A stretch of DNA of 64,000 nucleotides from JAGOPY01 sp964619555 (GTDB lineage: Bacteria > Bacteroidota > Bacteroidia > Bacteroidales > JAGOPY01), in assembly GCA_964619555.1 (NCBI GenBank), contig CAZUDV010000006.1, positions 183,840-247,839 on the forward strand. The letters run 5' to 3'. Every line of letters begins with the position of its first letter. Positions within the stretch are counted from its first letter, which is position 1. The position numbers were made by a program, and so were the translations under genes. This document shows positions 42,937-52,649 of the stretch, one piece after another. The notes beneath the pieces were generated by a model, which made no database searches, had not been told where the DNA came from, and was given only the letters and a program-made list of their open reading frames with translations.

Positions 42937-43677
42937 TTATTGTTTATGTTTCTGAATATAAGGAAGATAATTCTCAAGGTTGCTCTGGATCATCTCCGAT
43001 ACCCCATTGCTGGTGATCGTACCGCCTGAGATAGCATCTACCCCATGAACCAGTGCATCCCCGGTAAGGATTTTGGAAGCTCCTTTCAATACTTTGATGG
43101 AGGTAAAATTTCCACCGGAATCGAATATCTTTTTCCCGACAAATTGTGATTCGAATTGCGGAAGCTCGATCTCTGCTCCAAGCCCAGGTGTCTCCTTGTC
43201 ATGTCCAAACTGAGATCCTCCGACCGTATTCAGGTCTTCCTCCAATGCAAGATTGCCGTAGATCTGCCCCCAAAGTCCCCTCCCTTGCAAGGGAAAAATA
43301 TAAAACTTCTTTCCGTTTACATTTGCAATATATAACGGAAGAATATATTCTTTGCCTTTAGATTTATTGTATAATTCTTCTTTCAGGTTAATATCAAATG
43401 CCCTGATTTCGCCTTTTTCAAGCTTTCCGTTTCGGTAAACCCCGATCACTTCACCTTCGTCGGAAATCACTTCCTCCTCAGTGACATATTGGCTGAACAG
43501 GTCGATGGCATTTTCCGGCGTCGCTTCTATATTAGCCGATTCCAGGATGAATCGCATCCGGGCTATGGCAACATTTTTATCCTGCGCCGGTTTCAGCAGC
43601 ATGGCGACAGCCGAGAGGACGGCTGCGACCAGTATCACCATTATGGCTGCATATCGGAATATATAGGAATCACTCAT
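42937..43677 (-). CDS. nqrC: Na+-NQR subunit C, covalent FMN
   Basis: 246 residues: one N-terminal helix (YAAIMVILVAAVLSAVAMLL), then a periplasmic FMN-binding domain. The flavinylation site is DAISGGTITSNGV, where the Thr after SGG/T is expected to receive FMN from ApbE. Also LPLQGRGLWGQIYGNLALE and GHDKETPGLGAEIELPQF. Between nqrB and nqrD. Confidence 0.96.
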   Translation of the reverse strand: MSDSYIFRYAAIMVILVAAVLSAVAMLLKPAQDKNVAIARMRFILESANIEATPENAIDLFSQYVTEEEVISDEGEVIGVYRNGKLEKGEIRAFDINLKEELYNKSKGKEYILPLYIANVNGKKFYIFPLQGRGLWGQIYGNLALEEDLNTVGGSQFGHDKETPGLGAEIELPQFESQFVGKKIFDSGGNFTSIKVLKGASKILTGDALVHGVDAISGGTITSNGVSEMIQSNLENYLPYIQKHKQ

Positions 43678-43707
43678 ATCTTGCAGTTTTATTCCGTTAA
43701 ATTGAAA

Positions 43708-44853
43708 TCATGCTTTTTGGATTTTGACTCTCTTTAACCGCCTCTTGATATTCGCTTCATAAACATAATAATCGATCAGAGGGGCGAAGACGTTCATCAG
43801 AAGAATGGCCAGCATCACACCCTCAGGGTAAGCGGGGTTAAATACGCGGATAATTACGATCAGAAAGCCAAGGATAAGGCCGTAGATCCATTTGCCCCGG
43901 TTAGTTTGTGCCGCTGATACCGGGTCGGTCGCCATAAATACGGTTCCGAAAGCAAATCCGCCCATGATCAGGTGGTAATAGCCCGGAAGCGCTGTATAAT
44001 CATTAAATGATACCAGGTTCAGGAAATAGGCCAGTCCCAGGGTCCCGATTGTCGTTGCAAGCATGATCCTCCAGCTGCCCACCCCGGTAAAGATCAGGAC
44101 AGCAGCTCCGATCAGTATGGCCAGCACTGAAGTCTCTCCGATGGAACCAGGTATAAAGCCGAGGAACATATCGACAGGGGCCTGCATCTTGTCGAAATCA
44201 CCGGTCAGTGCGTACCCCAGGGGAGTAGCCCCCGTGAAGGCATCCGCTTTTTCAGCTATCCAGACTTTATCGCCCGACATATCCTGGGGATAGGCGAAGA
44301 ATAAAAATGCCCTGGCAGTCAGTGCCGGATTCAGGACATTCATCCCGGTGCCACCAAACACTTCCTTGCCGAAAATAACAGCAAAAGCCACGGCTACTGC
44401 TACCATCCACAATGGTATATCCGGCGGAAGAACCAATGGGATCAGCATGCCGGTCACCAGGTAACCTTCATTCACTTCATGGCCCCTGTACTGTGCAAAA
44501 ATGAATTCAATGCCAAGTCCTACCACGTAGGAGACCACGATGATCGGGAATACTTTCAGGAATCCGTACCAGAAAGTCTGCCAGAACCCGACAGTTTCAG
44601 TGTGTGAAAGATAATGCTGGTATCCTACGTTATAGATCCCGAAAAGCAGTGCCGGCAATAAAGCGATAACTACGACCGACATGGTCCTTTTCATGTCGAT
44701 AGAATCCCGGATATGGCTTCCGGAATGCGTGACCTTGTTCGGAACAAAAAGAAAAGTCTCAAAAGCATCAAAAGTCGATTGCAACTTTTCAAATTTGCCC
44801 CCCTTTTCAAACTGAGGTTTTATCCGGTTAAGGAAATTTCTGAGCTGTTTCAT
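43708..44853 (-). CDS. nqrB: Na+-NQR subunit B, covalent FMN and riboflavin site
   Basis: Main sodium-pumping membrane subunit, 381 residues, about ten helices. The FMN-accepting Thr is in DAFTGATPLGYAL. Other markers: THSGSHIRDSIDMKRTM, GLGIEFIFAQYRGHEVNEGYLVTGMLIPLVLPPDIPLW, and MATDPVSAAQTNRGKWIYG. 30 bases ahead of nqrC. Confidence 0.97.
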   Translation of the reverse strand: MKQLRNFLNRIKPQFEKGGKFEKLQSTFDAFETFLFVPNKVTHSGSHIRDSIDMKRTMSVVVIALLPALLFGIYNVGYQHYLSHTETVGFWQTFWYGFLKVFPIIVVSYVVGLGIEFIFAQYRGHEVNEGYLVTGMLIPLVLPPDIPLWMVAVAVAFAVIFGKEVFGGTGMNVLNPALTARAFLFFAYPQDMSGDKVWIAEKADAFTGATPLGYALTGDFDKMQAPVDMFLGFIPGSIGETSVLAILIGAAVLIFTGVGSWRIMLATTIGTLGLAYFLNLVSFNDYTALPGYYHLIMGGFAFGTVFMATDPVSAAQTNRGKWIYGLILGFLIVIIRVFNPAYPEGVMLAILLMNVFAPLIDYYVYEANIKRRLKRVKIQKA

Positions 44854-44914
44854 CCGTTTCCTGTTAATTATTTTTTTGGTTTTTAAACTTGATTGTGAAA
44901 TACGGCAGCACCTG

Positions 44915-46264
44915 TCAACTCATTTCCTTTCTGATCAATTCCAGGCCTTTTCTTACAATCGACTGGATATCGGTTTTGGAAGTGTCGATGAATTCACAAA
45001 GAGCAAAATCTTCTTCATCCACTTCATAGATACCCAGTTTTTCCATCATATCAATATCTTCAATCATGATGGATTTGATAAGCTGAAGGGGATAAATGTC
45101 CCATCCGAACACCTGCTCGAACTGTCCGGTCATGACGAAGGCACGGTGGCCTCCGTTCAGATTGGTATCCAGCCGGTATTTTGCCGCGGGCTTCATCCAT
45201 GAAAAGAAAGACCTCGAAAAGCTGTATTTACCCAGGCCTGGAAGCGCCCAGCCGAGGAATTCAAAATGGTCCCCTTCCGGGATGACAGTTACCTGGGAAT
45301 CATAGAATCCGGCATATCCGTCTGATTCTATTTGTTTTCCGGTTAACACATTGCCGCTGATATACCGATGCTTTCCATGGGTAACATTATTTTCCAGCAT
45401 ACCTTCAATACTACTGCCGAGCCTTGTTTTAAAATATTGAGGCCGTTTTATTTCGGAACCGGTTACGGCAATCAACCTGGTTGAATCCACCCGTCCTTCC
45501 AGGAAAAATCTCCCTATGTGCAAAACATCGGATGGTCGAAGATACCATATAATATCTCCTTTATTGATCGGGTCCAGATGCGCGATCTGGGTCCCGACAT
45601 TACCGGCAGGGTGTTTTCCCGAGAAATGATTGATCCGCACATTTTTTGAATTCGTAAATACCTTGGATGGAGGGGCATCAGTGCTAACATTGAGGTGGAC
45701 ACTGCCCTTCGTTAGTTTGGCAAGCGTATCGAGACCGGCCTGAAACGCCTCACCGGCTCCATGTACGATCAGATCATAATCGGGTGCTAATGGCGCTGTG
45801 TCGAATGCGGAAATGAATATCGCTTTCGGTTCCGTGGTGGGATTGGCAATTATGCTGTAAGGCCTCTGCCGGATTACCGGCCATACACCGCTTTTCAACA
45901 TCCTGTCCAGAATCTCCTCCCGGCTGAGTTTGTTTGGATCGGCTTTACCAAACTCAACTGCATCATCTTTTCCATCCGATTCGATCACGACTTCGAGCAG
46001 GATGCGCTTTTCTCCGCGCCGCAGATCTTTTACCCTTCCGCTGATCGGAGAAGTAAACTGGATGTTTTCATTGTATTTATCGTAAAACAATGCGCTTCCA
46101 GCTTTGACAACGTCCCCTTCCGCTACCAGGAGTTTCGGAAAAATCCCAATAAAATCAGTGGGTTTGATGGCACAGCACTTCGGGAATAATTCAGTGACAG
46201 TCTTTTCGGCTTCTCCAACCAGGTTGATCGTAAGCCCTTTGCGGATCTTGATCACGTCAGACAT
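44915..46264 (-). CDS. nqrA: Na+-NQR subunit A
   Basis: Peripheral cytoplasmic subunit without cofactor, implicated in quinone interaction. 449 residues. MSDVIKIRKGLTINLVGEAEK start, KPTDFIGIFPKLLVAEGDVVKAGSALFYDKYNENIQFTSPISGRV barrel-sandwich-like part, PYSIIANPTTEPKAIFISAFDTAPLAPDYD, GNVLTGKQIESDGYAGFYDSQVTVIPEGD. First gene of a complete six-gene nqr operon (A-B-C-D-E-F). Confidence 0.97.
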   Translation of the reverse strand: MSDVIKIRKGLTINLVGEAEKTVTELFPKCCAIKPTDFIGIFPKLLVAEGDVVKAGSALFYDKYNENIQFTSPISGRVKDLRRGEKRILLEVVIESDGKDDAVEFGKADPNKLSREEILDRMLKSGVWPVIRQRPYSIIANPTTEPKAIFISAFDTAPLAPDYDLIVHGAGEAFQAGLDTLAKLTKGSVHLNVSTDAPPSKVFTNSKNVRINHFSGKHPAGNVGTQIAHLDPINKGDIIWYLRPSDVLHIGRFFLEGRVDSTRLIAVTGSEIKRPQYFKTRLGSSIEGMLENNVTHGKHRYISGNVLTGKQIESDGYAGFYDSQVTVIPEGDHFEFLGWALPGLGKYSFSRSFFSWMKPAAKYRLDTNLNGGHRAFVMTGQFEQVFGWDIYPLQLIKSIMIEDIDMMEKLGIYEVDEEDFALCEFIDTSKTDIQSIVRKGLELIRKEMS

Positions 46265-46292
46265 ATAAAAAACTATGTATATTTTTGAAATG

Positions 46293-46300
46293 CAAGTTTA
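46293..46300 (-). promoter_or_regulatory. Possible -7 box of the nqr operon
   Basis: TAAACTTG on the minus strand, one mismatch to TAnnTTTG, 29 bases before the nqrA ATG. Weak on its own; kept because position fits and nothing better is seen. Confidence 0.35.
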
Positions 46301-46414
46301 CGGCAATTTTTGTTTCTATGCAATGAGAACCCATAAAATCATAAGGACTGGAGTGATTTTTGTGTACACTTTCATTTCTTTGCGAAATTTGCATCGGATT
46401 AACCCGTCACGAAA

Positions 46415-47704
46415 ATGAGGCCTGCATTGTTGAAAATATTGATTATCTGTATATTGATCCCTGAATGGATCTATTCCCAGGACAGTTATTACCAGGGGGA
46501 TTTTATCCGGAATGAAAACGCCACGTACCGCGACAATATCCAGACGGTATTGCTTTATAAACTGGGTTTTGAGCTGAGTCCTCCCATCATTCAAATGAAC
46601 ACCGAAGAGAAGCTGCTGCTGTCGTTCGATGACCTGGATGCCGACCATAAGAACTACAGGTATACGATTATTCACTGCGATGCTTTCTGGAGGCCTTCGG
46701 AACTGATGCAAATGGAATATATCGAAGGTTTCTTTGAGGATGATATTAATGATTACAAAGTCTCATTCAATACTACCACACGGTATATGAATTATATCCT
46801 GGCCTTTCCGACCGAATATTTAAAACTTAAAAAATCGGGCAATTACATCCTGAAAGTATTCCTGGGAACTCCGGAAGACCAGAATATCGTCCTGACCAGG
46901 CGGTTTATGGTTTACGAGTCACTGGCCAATGTCAGTGTAACTGTGAACAAAGCGATGGATTTGAATAAACGATATACCCACCAGCAGATTGATATCCGCA
47001 TGACATCGCCGAATTACCCTATAACGGATTCTCATCGTGACCTTCATGTTTTCATTATGCAGAACGGCCGGTGGGACAATCTTCTTCAAAATGTCCAGCC
47101 AAGGCTTATCACCGGAAACCTGTATGATTATACCATGCAACAGGACCTGGCATTCCCAGGTGGAAATGAATTTCGGTACCTGGACCTGAAAACACTGAAA
47201 TACAATACTGACCGAATGAAGATGATCACATACGAGGAGGATGGATATCATGTTTTTGTGATGACCGATGATTTGAGGACAACAGGCAATTACAAATATG
47301 ATGAAGACATCAACGGGCGCCGTTTGATTGCTGTGAACCAGGCCCGGGATCCTTATACAGAAGCCGACTATGCCTGGGTGCACTTCCTTCTGCCCTATTA
47401 TCCGCCATTAGCAGATGGCGCTTTATATGTTTCAGGATCCTTTTCAGACTGGCAGTATAATCCTTCTTGTAAAATGACTTATAACTATGATCTGCGTGCT
47501 TATGAGGCTAAAATTTTCCTGAAACAAGGCTATTACAATTATGCTTATACCTTTCTTGAAAACAGGTCTGCTGCAGGGGATGTGACATTTATAGAAGGCA
47601 GTCACTGGGAAACTGAAAATGAATACGCCGTTCTGGTATATCACAGGATGCAGGGGGACTTTTACGACCGGTTGATTGGCATCGGATATGCAGGGGGAGA
47701 ATAA
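46415..47704 (+). CDS. Type IX secretion system plug protein (DUF5103)
   Basis: 429 residues with a signal peptide (LLKILIICILIPEWIYSQ). Seen: DNIQTVLLYKLGFELSPPIIQMNTEEKLLLSFDDLD, YTIIHCDAFWRPSELMQMEYIEGFFEDDINDYKVSFNTT and GNYILKVFLG, the DUF5103 N-terminal part, now named T9SS plug. In Flavobacterium the plug closes the periplasmic mouth of the SprA translocon pore after cargo release. It fits the CHU_C cargo protein encoded at 5813. The C-terminal part (YVSGSFSDWQYNPSCKMTYN) looks like an E-set/carbohydrate-binding-like fold. Confidence 0.85.
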   Translation: MRPALLKILIICILIPEWIYSQDSYYQGDFIRNENATYRDNIQTVLLYKLGFELSPPIIQMNTEEKLLLSFDDLDADHKNYRYTIIHCDAFWRPSELMQMEYIEGFFEDDINDYKVSFNTTTRYMNYILAFPTEYLKLKKSGNYILKVFLGTPEDQNIVLTRRFMVYESLANVSVTVNKAMDLNKRYTHQQIDIRMTSPNYPITDSHRDLHVFIMQNGRWDNLLQNVQPRLITGNLYDYTMQQDLAFPGGNEFRYLDLKTLKYNTDRMKMITYEEDGYHVFVMTDDLRTTGNYKYDEDINGRRLIAVNQARDPYTEADYAWVHFLLPYYPPLADGALYVSGSFSDWQYNPSCKMTYNYDLRAYEAKIFLKQGYYNYAYTFLENRSAAGDVTFIEGSHWETENEYAVLVYHRMQGDFYDRLIGIGYAGGE

Positions 47705-47741
47705 ACAGGCGAACGGGGAAAGAGGGATCTGTTTCCGAGTG

Positions 47742-48983
47742 TCATTCGTATCTAAGGGATTCGATCGGATCGAGGCGGGCGGCTTTATTGGCGGGGACAA
47801 TGCCGGATATCAAAGCTACCACAAAGCAAAGCGTCACTCCCAGAAAGATCCATGACCAGGGTATTATAAAGCTCGTCTTCAAGATCATAGACAAAACGTT
47901 CCCGATGCCGATCCCAAAAATGATACCGAGGATCCCTCCCATTTGTGCGATTACGATGGATTCCACCAGGAATTGGTTCCGGATGGCCTGTCGAGTTGCG
48001 CCCATTGCCTTGCGTATGCCGATTTCAAGGGTACGCTCGGTAACCGAGACCAACATGATGTTCATCAAGCCAATGGCTGCCCCCAGAAGTGTAATCAAGC
48101 CGATAAAAGTTGCGGCCAGCGCCACGCTGCTAATGAGTTCCGTGAGCATATTGGCCAGGCTGTCGCTGCGGTTGATATCAAATGTCTGCTCCTCTCCGAC
48201 TTTATCCCCGCGAATCTTTCGGAATAAACCGATCGATTCGCCGATAGCCTGATCCATCTGAAGCGGGTCATTGCTGGCAATATTGATCCTGTATGACCGG
48301 TCAGGACGGGGGAAATATTGATTGACATTATTTAAAGGCAGCAGGCAGTCGCGGTCACCGCTAAATCCAATACTGCTTCCTTTTTCTTTTAAAACCCCGA
48401 TTACCTGATATTTACCAGGACCCACAGAAATGGTTTTTCCAATCGGATCTTCGTTGGCTTTAAATAACTTTTGTTCCAGTTCGCTCCCGATGATTACCAC
48501 ATGGGCCCCATAATAGACCTCGCTTTCAATGAAATTCCTTCCCTTTGAGATTTCCATGCCTGCCGTCACCAGGTAATTTTCATCTGTTCCCAGCACAACT
48601 ATGTTGGGATTCGTCTTTTCGGATTTATATTTCAGGGTAGAAGTATGAGTGGCAAATGCTGAGACGGAAACGGCAGCCGGGAAATCAAATTCCTTTTTAA
48701 ATCGCATCGCCTGGTCATAATCTATCCGTTTGAATAACTTCGGATCATTCCGCCTGCCCCCGATCTGAACCATCATTTCCCTGTTCTGGATGGAAAATGT
48801 ATTGGCACCCATCTGCATAAAATTATCATTCAGGAAGTATTTGATCGAATCAATGGCAGTCAGGATACCAATCAGTGCCATGATCCCGAACGCAATGATC
48901 ATGACTGTCAGAATGGTCCGAAGCAGATGGCTCCTGATGGATTCGAGGGAAATGCGGATATTTTCCTGGATAAGAAGTTTCAT
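47742..48983 (-). CDS. ABC transporter permease, MacB/FtsX type
   Basis: 413 residues. N-terminal MacB periplasmic-core pattern: ENIRISLESIRSHLLRTILTVMIIAFGIMALIGILTAIDSI then a long extracytoplasmic domain; C-terminal FtsX domain with three helices, VALAATFIGLITLLGAAIGLMNIMLVSVTERTLEIGIRKAMGATRQ, and the ending GIVPANKAARLDPIESLRYE. Such permeases work in mechanotransmission-type export of lipoproteins, peptides or antibiotics. No ATPase gene is adjacent in the window, so the partner must be elsewhere. Confidence 0.92.
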   Translation of the reverse strand: MKLLIQENIRISLESIRSHLLRTILTVMIIAFGIMALIGILTAIDSIKYFLNDNFMQMGANTFSIQNREMMVQIGGRRNDPKLFKRIDYDQAMRFKKEFDFPAAVSVSAFATHTSTLKYKSEKTNPNIVVLGTDENYLVTAGMEISKGRNFIESEVYYGAHVVIIGSELEQKLFKANEDPIGKTISVGPGKYQVIGVLKEKGSSIGFSGDRDCLLPLNNVNQYFPRPDRSYRINIASNDPLQMDQAIGESIGLFRKIRGDKVGEEQTFDINRSDSLANMLTELISSVALAATFIGLITLLGAAIGLMNIMLVSVTERTLEIGIRKAMGATRQAIRNQFLVESIVIAQMGGILGIIFGIGIGNVLSMILKTSFIIPWSWIFLGVTLCFVVALISGIVPANKAARLDPIESLRYE

Positions 48984-48988
48984 CGGTA

Positions 48989-48996
48989 CAAAGATA
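48989..48996 (-). promoter_or_regulatory. -7 box directly abutting the permease start
   Basis: TATCTTTG on the minus strand followed by only five bases before the ATG at 48983. If used, the mRNA would be leaderless or the true start is further in. Confidence 0.5.
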
Positions 48997-49048
48997 ATGA
49001 AACAGGCTGAAAAAAACTGATGCCCGAAAATGTCCGACTAGAATCCGT

Positions 49049-49996
49049 TTAAATCCCGAAAAGTGACCTGCCCCATTTCACGAACTGATAAGCCGGTTTC
49101 AGCATCCATGGCCATCTGTTGAAATACAACCGTTGATAGATAAGTTCCCGTGCCCCGAAACTTTTATAAAACCTTGCCAGGTTCGGATCATTTGAACCAT
49201 CAAAATCAAAGGTAACAGGTTTCCCGGCATGTTCCCGGATAAAGGAGTCGATCAGGTACGGCATCGCCCCGCATTCCTTTCCTTCAGAACTCAGCCCTGA
49301 AAAAAGAAAAATGGTTTTTTTATTGATAGTGAAGAAGAAGGCGCCTGCACACAACTGGTTCTGAAGGTTATACACCCCCCAAATATCGGCTATGCCTTTG
49401 TGAATGCAGGTATAGGTCATCCTTTTCAGCCGTGAATAATCCGATTCCTTCAGGTGGGCTATATCCTTCCCCCGGTTTCTTCGGAAAATATCGATGATAT
49501 CATCCGGTTTGATGTTCCGGGAAATATTCAGGCCGGCTTTGTCAGCTTTTTTCAGGTTCCTGGCAAGATTGTCCGAATATTTTGAACGCAGGTCCTCATA
49601 ATTCTTGATCAGGTCGAGCTCATGGTTGAACTGAGGGATTATCTTGAAGCTCTTTTCATCAGCCTGATTGTGGGTATTCAGGTTAATTTCTCCCATTCGG
49701 AAATGTCCGGGTATGGACCGTATGAATTGATGCAGGATATCTGATGACAGTTGCTTCCTGGAATACAAGCCGAGTTGTTGAGTGAAAAAGGGCTGATAGA
49801 TGTACGAAATTCCGAATCTTTTTCGGAATACGACGGGGAAAACCCTCTCGTAATCGTCTTCTATCAATGCATTCCATTCAGGTGCGACAGAATCCAGGAA
49901 CCAACTGTAACCATAAAGATTGCCATTGAACGAGTGCTGGATGCATTCGTCCCACTTCCGGTCATTAATTTCCTTTCTTTCAACGAATTGAATCAC
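49049..49996 (-). CDS. FemAB/BioF2-like GNAT acyltransferase (operon gene 7)
   Basis: 315 residues. Double-GNAT pattern as in FemAB: an N-terminal half with WDECIQHSFNGNLYGYSWFLDSVAPEWNALIEDDYERVFPVVFRKRFGISYIYQPFFTQQLG and a C-terminal half with AGAFFFTINKKTIFLFSGLSSEGKECGAMPYLIDSFIREHAGKPVTFDFDGSNDPNLARFYKSFGA. FemAB enzymes transfer amino acids from aminoacyl-tRNA; related proteins in exosortase/PEP-CTERM loci are linked to surface glycans. It overlaps the deacetylase gene by four bases and is last in the operon. Confidence 0.75.
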   Translation of the reverse strand: MIQFVERKEINDRKWDECIQHSFNGNLYGYSWFLDSVAPEWNALIEDDYERVFPVVFRKRFGISYIYQPFFTQQLGLYSRKQLSSDILHQFIRSIPGHFRMGEINLNTHNQADEKSFKIIPQFNHELDLIKNYEDLRSKYSDNLARNLKKADKAGLNISRNIKPDDIIDIFRRNRGKDIAHLKESDYSRLKRMTYTCIHKGIADIWGVYNLQNQLCAGAFFFTINKKTIFLFSGLSSEGKECGAMPYLIDSFIREHAGKPVTFDFDGSNDPNLARFYKSFGARELIYQRLYFNRWPWMLKPAYQFVKWGRSLFGI

Positions 49997-51306
49997 AATG
50001 ATCTATTAAAAGATTTTTCCATTATTTCTTCCAGCACCTTTCTCCAACCGGCGTACTGGCCTTTTTCACTGAGGGCATAATTATGCCAAATCCCAATGGT
50101 CTCTCCACCGAACCGGTAACTATATTCAAGGAATCCTTGCATTTCACTCATAGCAGCTCCCGGTGAAAGCTTTTTATGGTCAATCATGGCAGAATCCATA
50201 AAGGTAAACGGATGCAAGGTAAGGTCTTTGATCTCATCCTTTTCAATATCATAAAAACGAAACGGGTTGGCTGTCCCGGCCCTATAACCATTGGTCGTCG
50301 AATAACCAAGGGAATAATCATCGGTAATACCCGATTCGGTTAGGAGCCGGAAGGATTCGGGAAATTTCAGCCGGAGGAAATGGAACCGATTTTTCCGGAC
50401 CGGCTTTCCGATTATGTTCTCCAGTCTGCATTTTTCTTTTAAATATAGCTCCTTGTCAAGGAATGAAAAATAAGACGGATGAATGCCTATTTCAAAATTC
50501 CGTGAAAGGTATTCGATTATTTTTCTGAATCGCGGATTCCTGTAATCTGTATTACGATCGAAGCGGCTGAAATCTCCCAACAGGATGAAATAAACCGAAT
50601 TTAGGCCGTATTGAGTGGCCAGTTCCACCTGCCAGTCAAAGTTATCATAAGGATCTGCTAAATTTCCGGTCAAGACATTCAGTCGTTCAAGCATTTCTTT
50701 AAATTGGCCGGTCAGCAGCAGTTTTGTCCATGCGGCAGCAGCCCTGGTTAAACCTTTGGCCAGATGGGCATAAGCGATATCTACGTCGAATGTCGGAATA
50801 AACCGGGAGATTGATTCGCGGAACTTCAAACCAGGAAATTGCCTGATCAGTAATGCCTTAAATTTATCGGCCAGGATATTGACCAGTGGCATACCCAGGA
50901 ATCCTCCCCGGTAGGCAATACTTTCCGAGGCCGGGAACCTGCTGTGTTCATCGTGATGGATTGGCAGATACTCTTCATACCTGGTTATCAGGTAAAAAGC
51001 GATGGCAAATGGATCATAGGGCAATTCAGATGGTTCGTCTACACGGAAAAAAACCGGTAATCCCTGCCACTCAAAGATGACTATCTTATAATTCTTTAAT
51101 CCTTTATCCGATAAAACCGGATGCGCTGCAAAATGCACAGTATCTGCCAAGGCAGTTTTTCCGTAACTGATTTTAGGTCCCTGAAAATCTATAAAATACC
51201 GGACTTCATCTGTCATGGAATAACTCAATCCTAATACCTCCCTGAAAAAAAAATCGAAGATATATTGATGCCGGGGGGTGATATTTTCAATGTATACCAG
51301 GAGCAC
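49993..51306 (-). CDS. Polysaccharide deacetylase-like protein (operon gene 6)
   Basis: 437 residues. An N-terminal region of about 170 residues (YIENITPRHQYIFDFFFREVLGLSY, DPFAIAFYLITRYEEYL) is of the DUF7033 type often found before this domain in Bacteroidota. The NodB-like part has FIPTFDVDIAYAHLAKG (motif 1, D-x-D) and FEIGIHPSYFS (motif with catalytic-site His). It would remove acetyl groups from GlcNAc-type sugars. It overlaps the AAC(3)-like gene by 20 bases. Confidence 0.8.
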   Translation of the reverse strand: MLLVYIENITPRHQYIFDFFFREVLGLSYSMTDEVRYFIDFQGPKISYGKTALADTVHFAAHPVLSDKGLKNYKIVIFEWQGLPVFFRVDEPSELPYDPFAIAFYLITRYEEYLPIHHDEHSRFPASESIAYRGGFLGMPLVNILADKFKALLIRQFPGLKFRESISRFIPTFDVDIAYAHLAKGLTRAAAAWTKLLLTGQFKEMLERLNVLTGNLADPYDNFDWQVELATQYGLNSVYFILLGDFSRFDRNTDYRNPRFRKIIEYLSRNFEIGIHPSYFSFLDKELYLKEKCRLENIIGKPVRKNRFHFLRLKFPESFRLLTESGITDDYSLGYSTTNGYRAGTANPFRFYDIEKDEIKDLTLHPFTFMDSAMIDHKKLSPGAAMSEMQGFLEYSYRFGGETIGIWHNYALSEKGQYAGWRKVLEEIMEKSFNRSL

Positions 51307-52144
51307 GACTAATTCTGTCAGATTTTGTATAAAAGCCTATTTGACCCAACAACTGCTTGGTCATATCACGAAAGTACAAATTGCTGCTGAAACAGGCTAT
51401 ATTCCGGGCATTGTTCTGTGTGATTTCCGATTTAACGGCTTCAAACGACTTTGCAATATCCACAATCGTGCACGGAATTCCATTTATCCGTGTTTTGACC
51501 GCGATACCTGAATTCACCAGGGCCATTTCAAGACCTGACATCTCCATGGTCCAACCCATATTTTTTTTGTAGAGCAAATATTCTTCCCATTCCCTTTCGT
51601 CCAGTTGTAATATCCTGTATCTTCTATATTTACGATATTTGACTTTACATAATTCTTCAACGTAATGGACAAACGTGAAGGCATTGCTCAGAGGCGTACC
51701 GAGGATCAGCATCATTGCTTGATGATTGTGCAAAAAAGCAAAGGGGGAATCCGGGCCGAAGGAACTTTTATTTCTAAGGTTGCAAAGAGTGCCGGTTTCT
51801 TTTCCACTTACCAGGAATGAATGAAGGGGATGCCTGGTTCGCCGGAAATCATTCATTTTCATGGCTTCAACAGCAAGGGCCCCGGTAATGGGAAGGGTCC
51901 TGGACCGGCTGAATTGATCCTTGTCCTTCAGGTTGTGATTAAAGGCGGAAATGACAAGTGTGCCTTCATCTCCCAGATGATCCAGAAAACTCCCGATAAA
52001 TTTCCGGGTGTCGAATTCCTTCTCCTTTTTACGGGCGTTTAAGGCCAGCCCGGTCAGGTCTGCAGCAAGCCACAGAACCTGTCCTTTCCCGATGCCAATA
52101 GCTCCGGCAATTTTTTGATAAGGGATATAGTCAGGATTTTTCAA
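51287..52144 (-). CDS. AAC(3)-family N-acyltransferase-like protein (operon gene 5)
   Basis: About 285 residues from a TTG at 52144. The open frame continues to 52339 but that part overlaps the GNAT gene in another frame and has no homology. Family marks: KGQVLWLAADLTGLAL, LGDEGTLVISAFN, ITGALAVEAMKMNDFRRTRHPLHSFLVSGKET (substrate His), FGPDSPFAFLHNHQAMMLILGTPLSNAFTFVHYVEE. The fold is that of aminoglycoside 3-N-acetyltransferases, but glycan-locus members are believed to modify amino sugars; antibiotic resistance is not implied. Confidence 0.75.
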   Translation of the reverse strand: MKNPDYIPYQKIAGAIGIGKGQVLWLAADLTGLALNARKKEKEFDTRKFIGSFLDHLGDEGTLVISAFNHNLKDKDQFSRSRTLPITGALAVEAMKMNDFRRTRHPLHSFLVSGKETGTLCNLRNKSSFGPDSPFAFLHNHQAMMLILGTPLSNAFTFVHYVEELCKVKYRKYRRYRILQLDEREWEEYLLYKKNMGWTMEMSGLEMALVNSGIAVKTRINGIPCTIVDIAKSFEAVKSEITQNNARNIACFSSNLYFRDMTKQLLGQIGFYTKSDRISRAPGIH

Positions 52145-52166
52145 TCGGGAGTAAATAAAACCAGTA

Positions 52167-52649
52167 TCAATCGATAAATTTTCTGAATTGCTGTAATTCT
52201 TCGCTATATCCGAGATTCTTCCAGAATGCCATGGCATCCGGATTTCCGGTGATAACCTGCAATTCAACCGAATGGACTTTCTTTGACCGAAACCAGTCCT
52301 CCAGCATCGCGACCAATTTAGCTCCCACATGTTTGTCACGAAATTCTTTAGCCACGAATATATGGGTTATCATTCCGACCGGTTTTCCTCCCAGATAATC
52401 CGGCAGGAATTTGATCATCCCGTGCGCAAAGGCGACCACCTGGTCACCTGATTTAGCAACAGCCAACCGGCCGAATTTCTCCGCCGTATTCCGTGCCGCG
52501 GACATCCACTTCATGGATCCGCTGCTTTCCAGCGGGAGCATGATTCCCAGATTATGCATCCAGGCATACATATTGCGGAAGAGATTTTCAACCTGTTCCC
52601 ACTCTTCCTGTTGCTGGTCCTGTAATATCAAATATTCAAGCTCTGTCAT
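52167..52649 (-). CDS. GNAT acetyltransferase (operon gene 4)
   Basis: 160 residues from the ATG at 52649 (MTELEYLILQ), overlapping the carrier-protein gene by 14 bases. GNAT core: VGMITHIFVAKEFRDKHVGAKLVAMLEDWFRSKKVHSVELQVITGNPDAMAFWKNLGYSEE, with the Q/RxxGxG/A-type acetyl-CoA loop in KHVGAKL. In an operon with an AMP-ligase and carrier protein, it may use an acyl-carrier thioester rather than acetyl-CoA. That is inference. Confidence 0.8.
   Translation of the reverse strand: MTELEYLILQDQQQEEWEQVENLFRNMYAWMHNLGIMLPLESSGSMKWMSAARNTAEKFGRLAVAKSGDQVVAFAHGMIKFLPDYLGGKPVGMITHIFVAKEFRDKHVGAKLVAMLEDWFRSKKVHSVELQVITGNPDAMAFWKNLGYSEELQQFRKFID

Noticed and set aside
51287..52144. Aminoglycoside resistance gene
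   Set aside because: Only the AAC(3) fold is seen; the operon context points to glycan or amino-sugar acylation.
52145..52339. N-terminal extension of the AAC(3)-like gene
   Set aside because: It lies within the GNAT gene in another frame and does not look like the family; the TTG at 52144 fits better.
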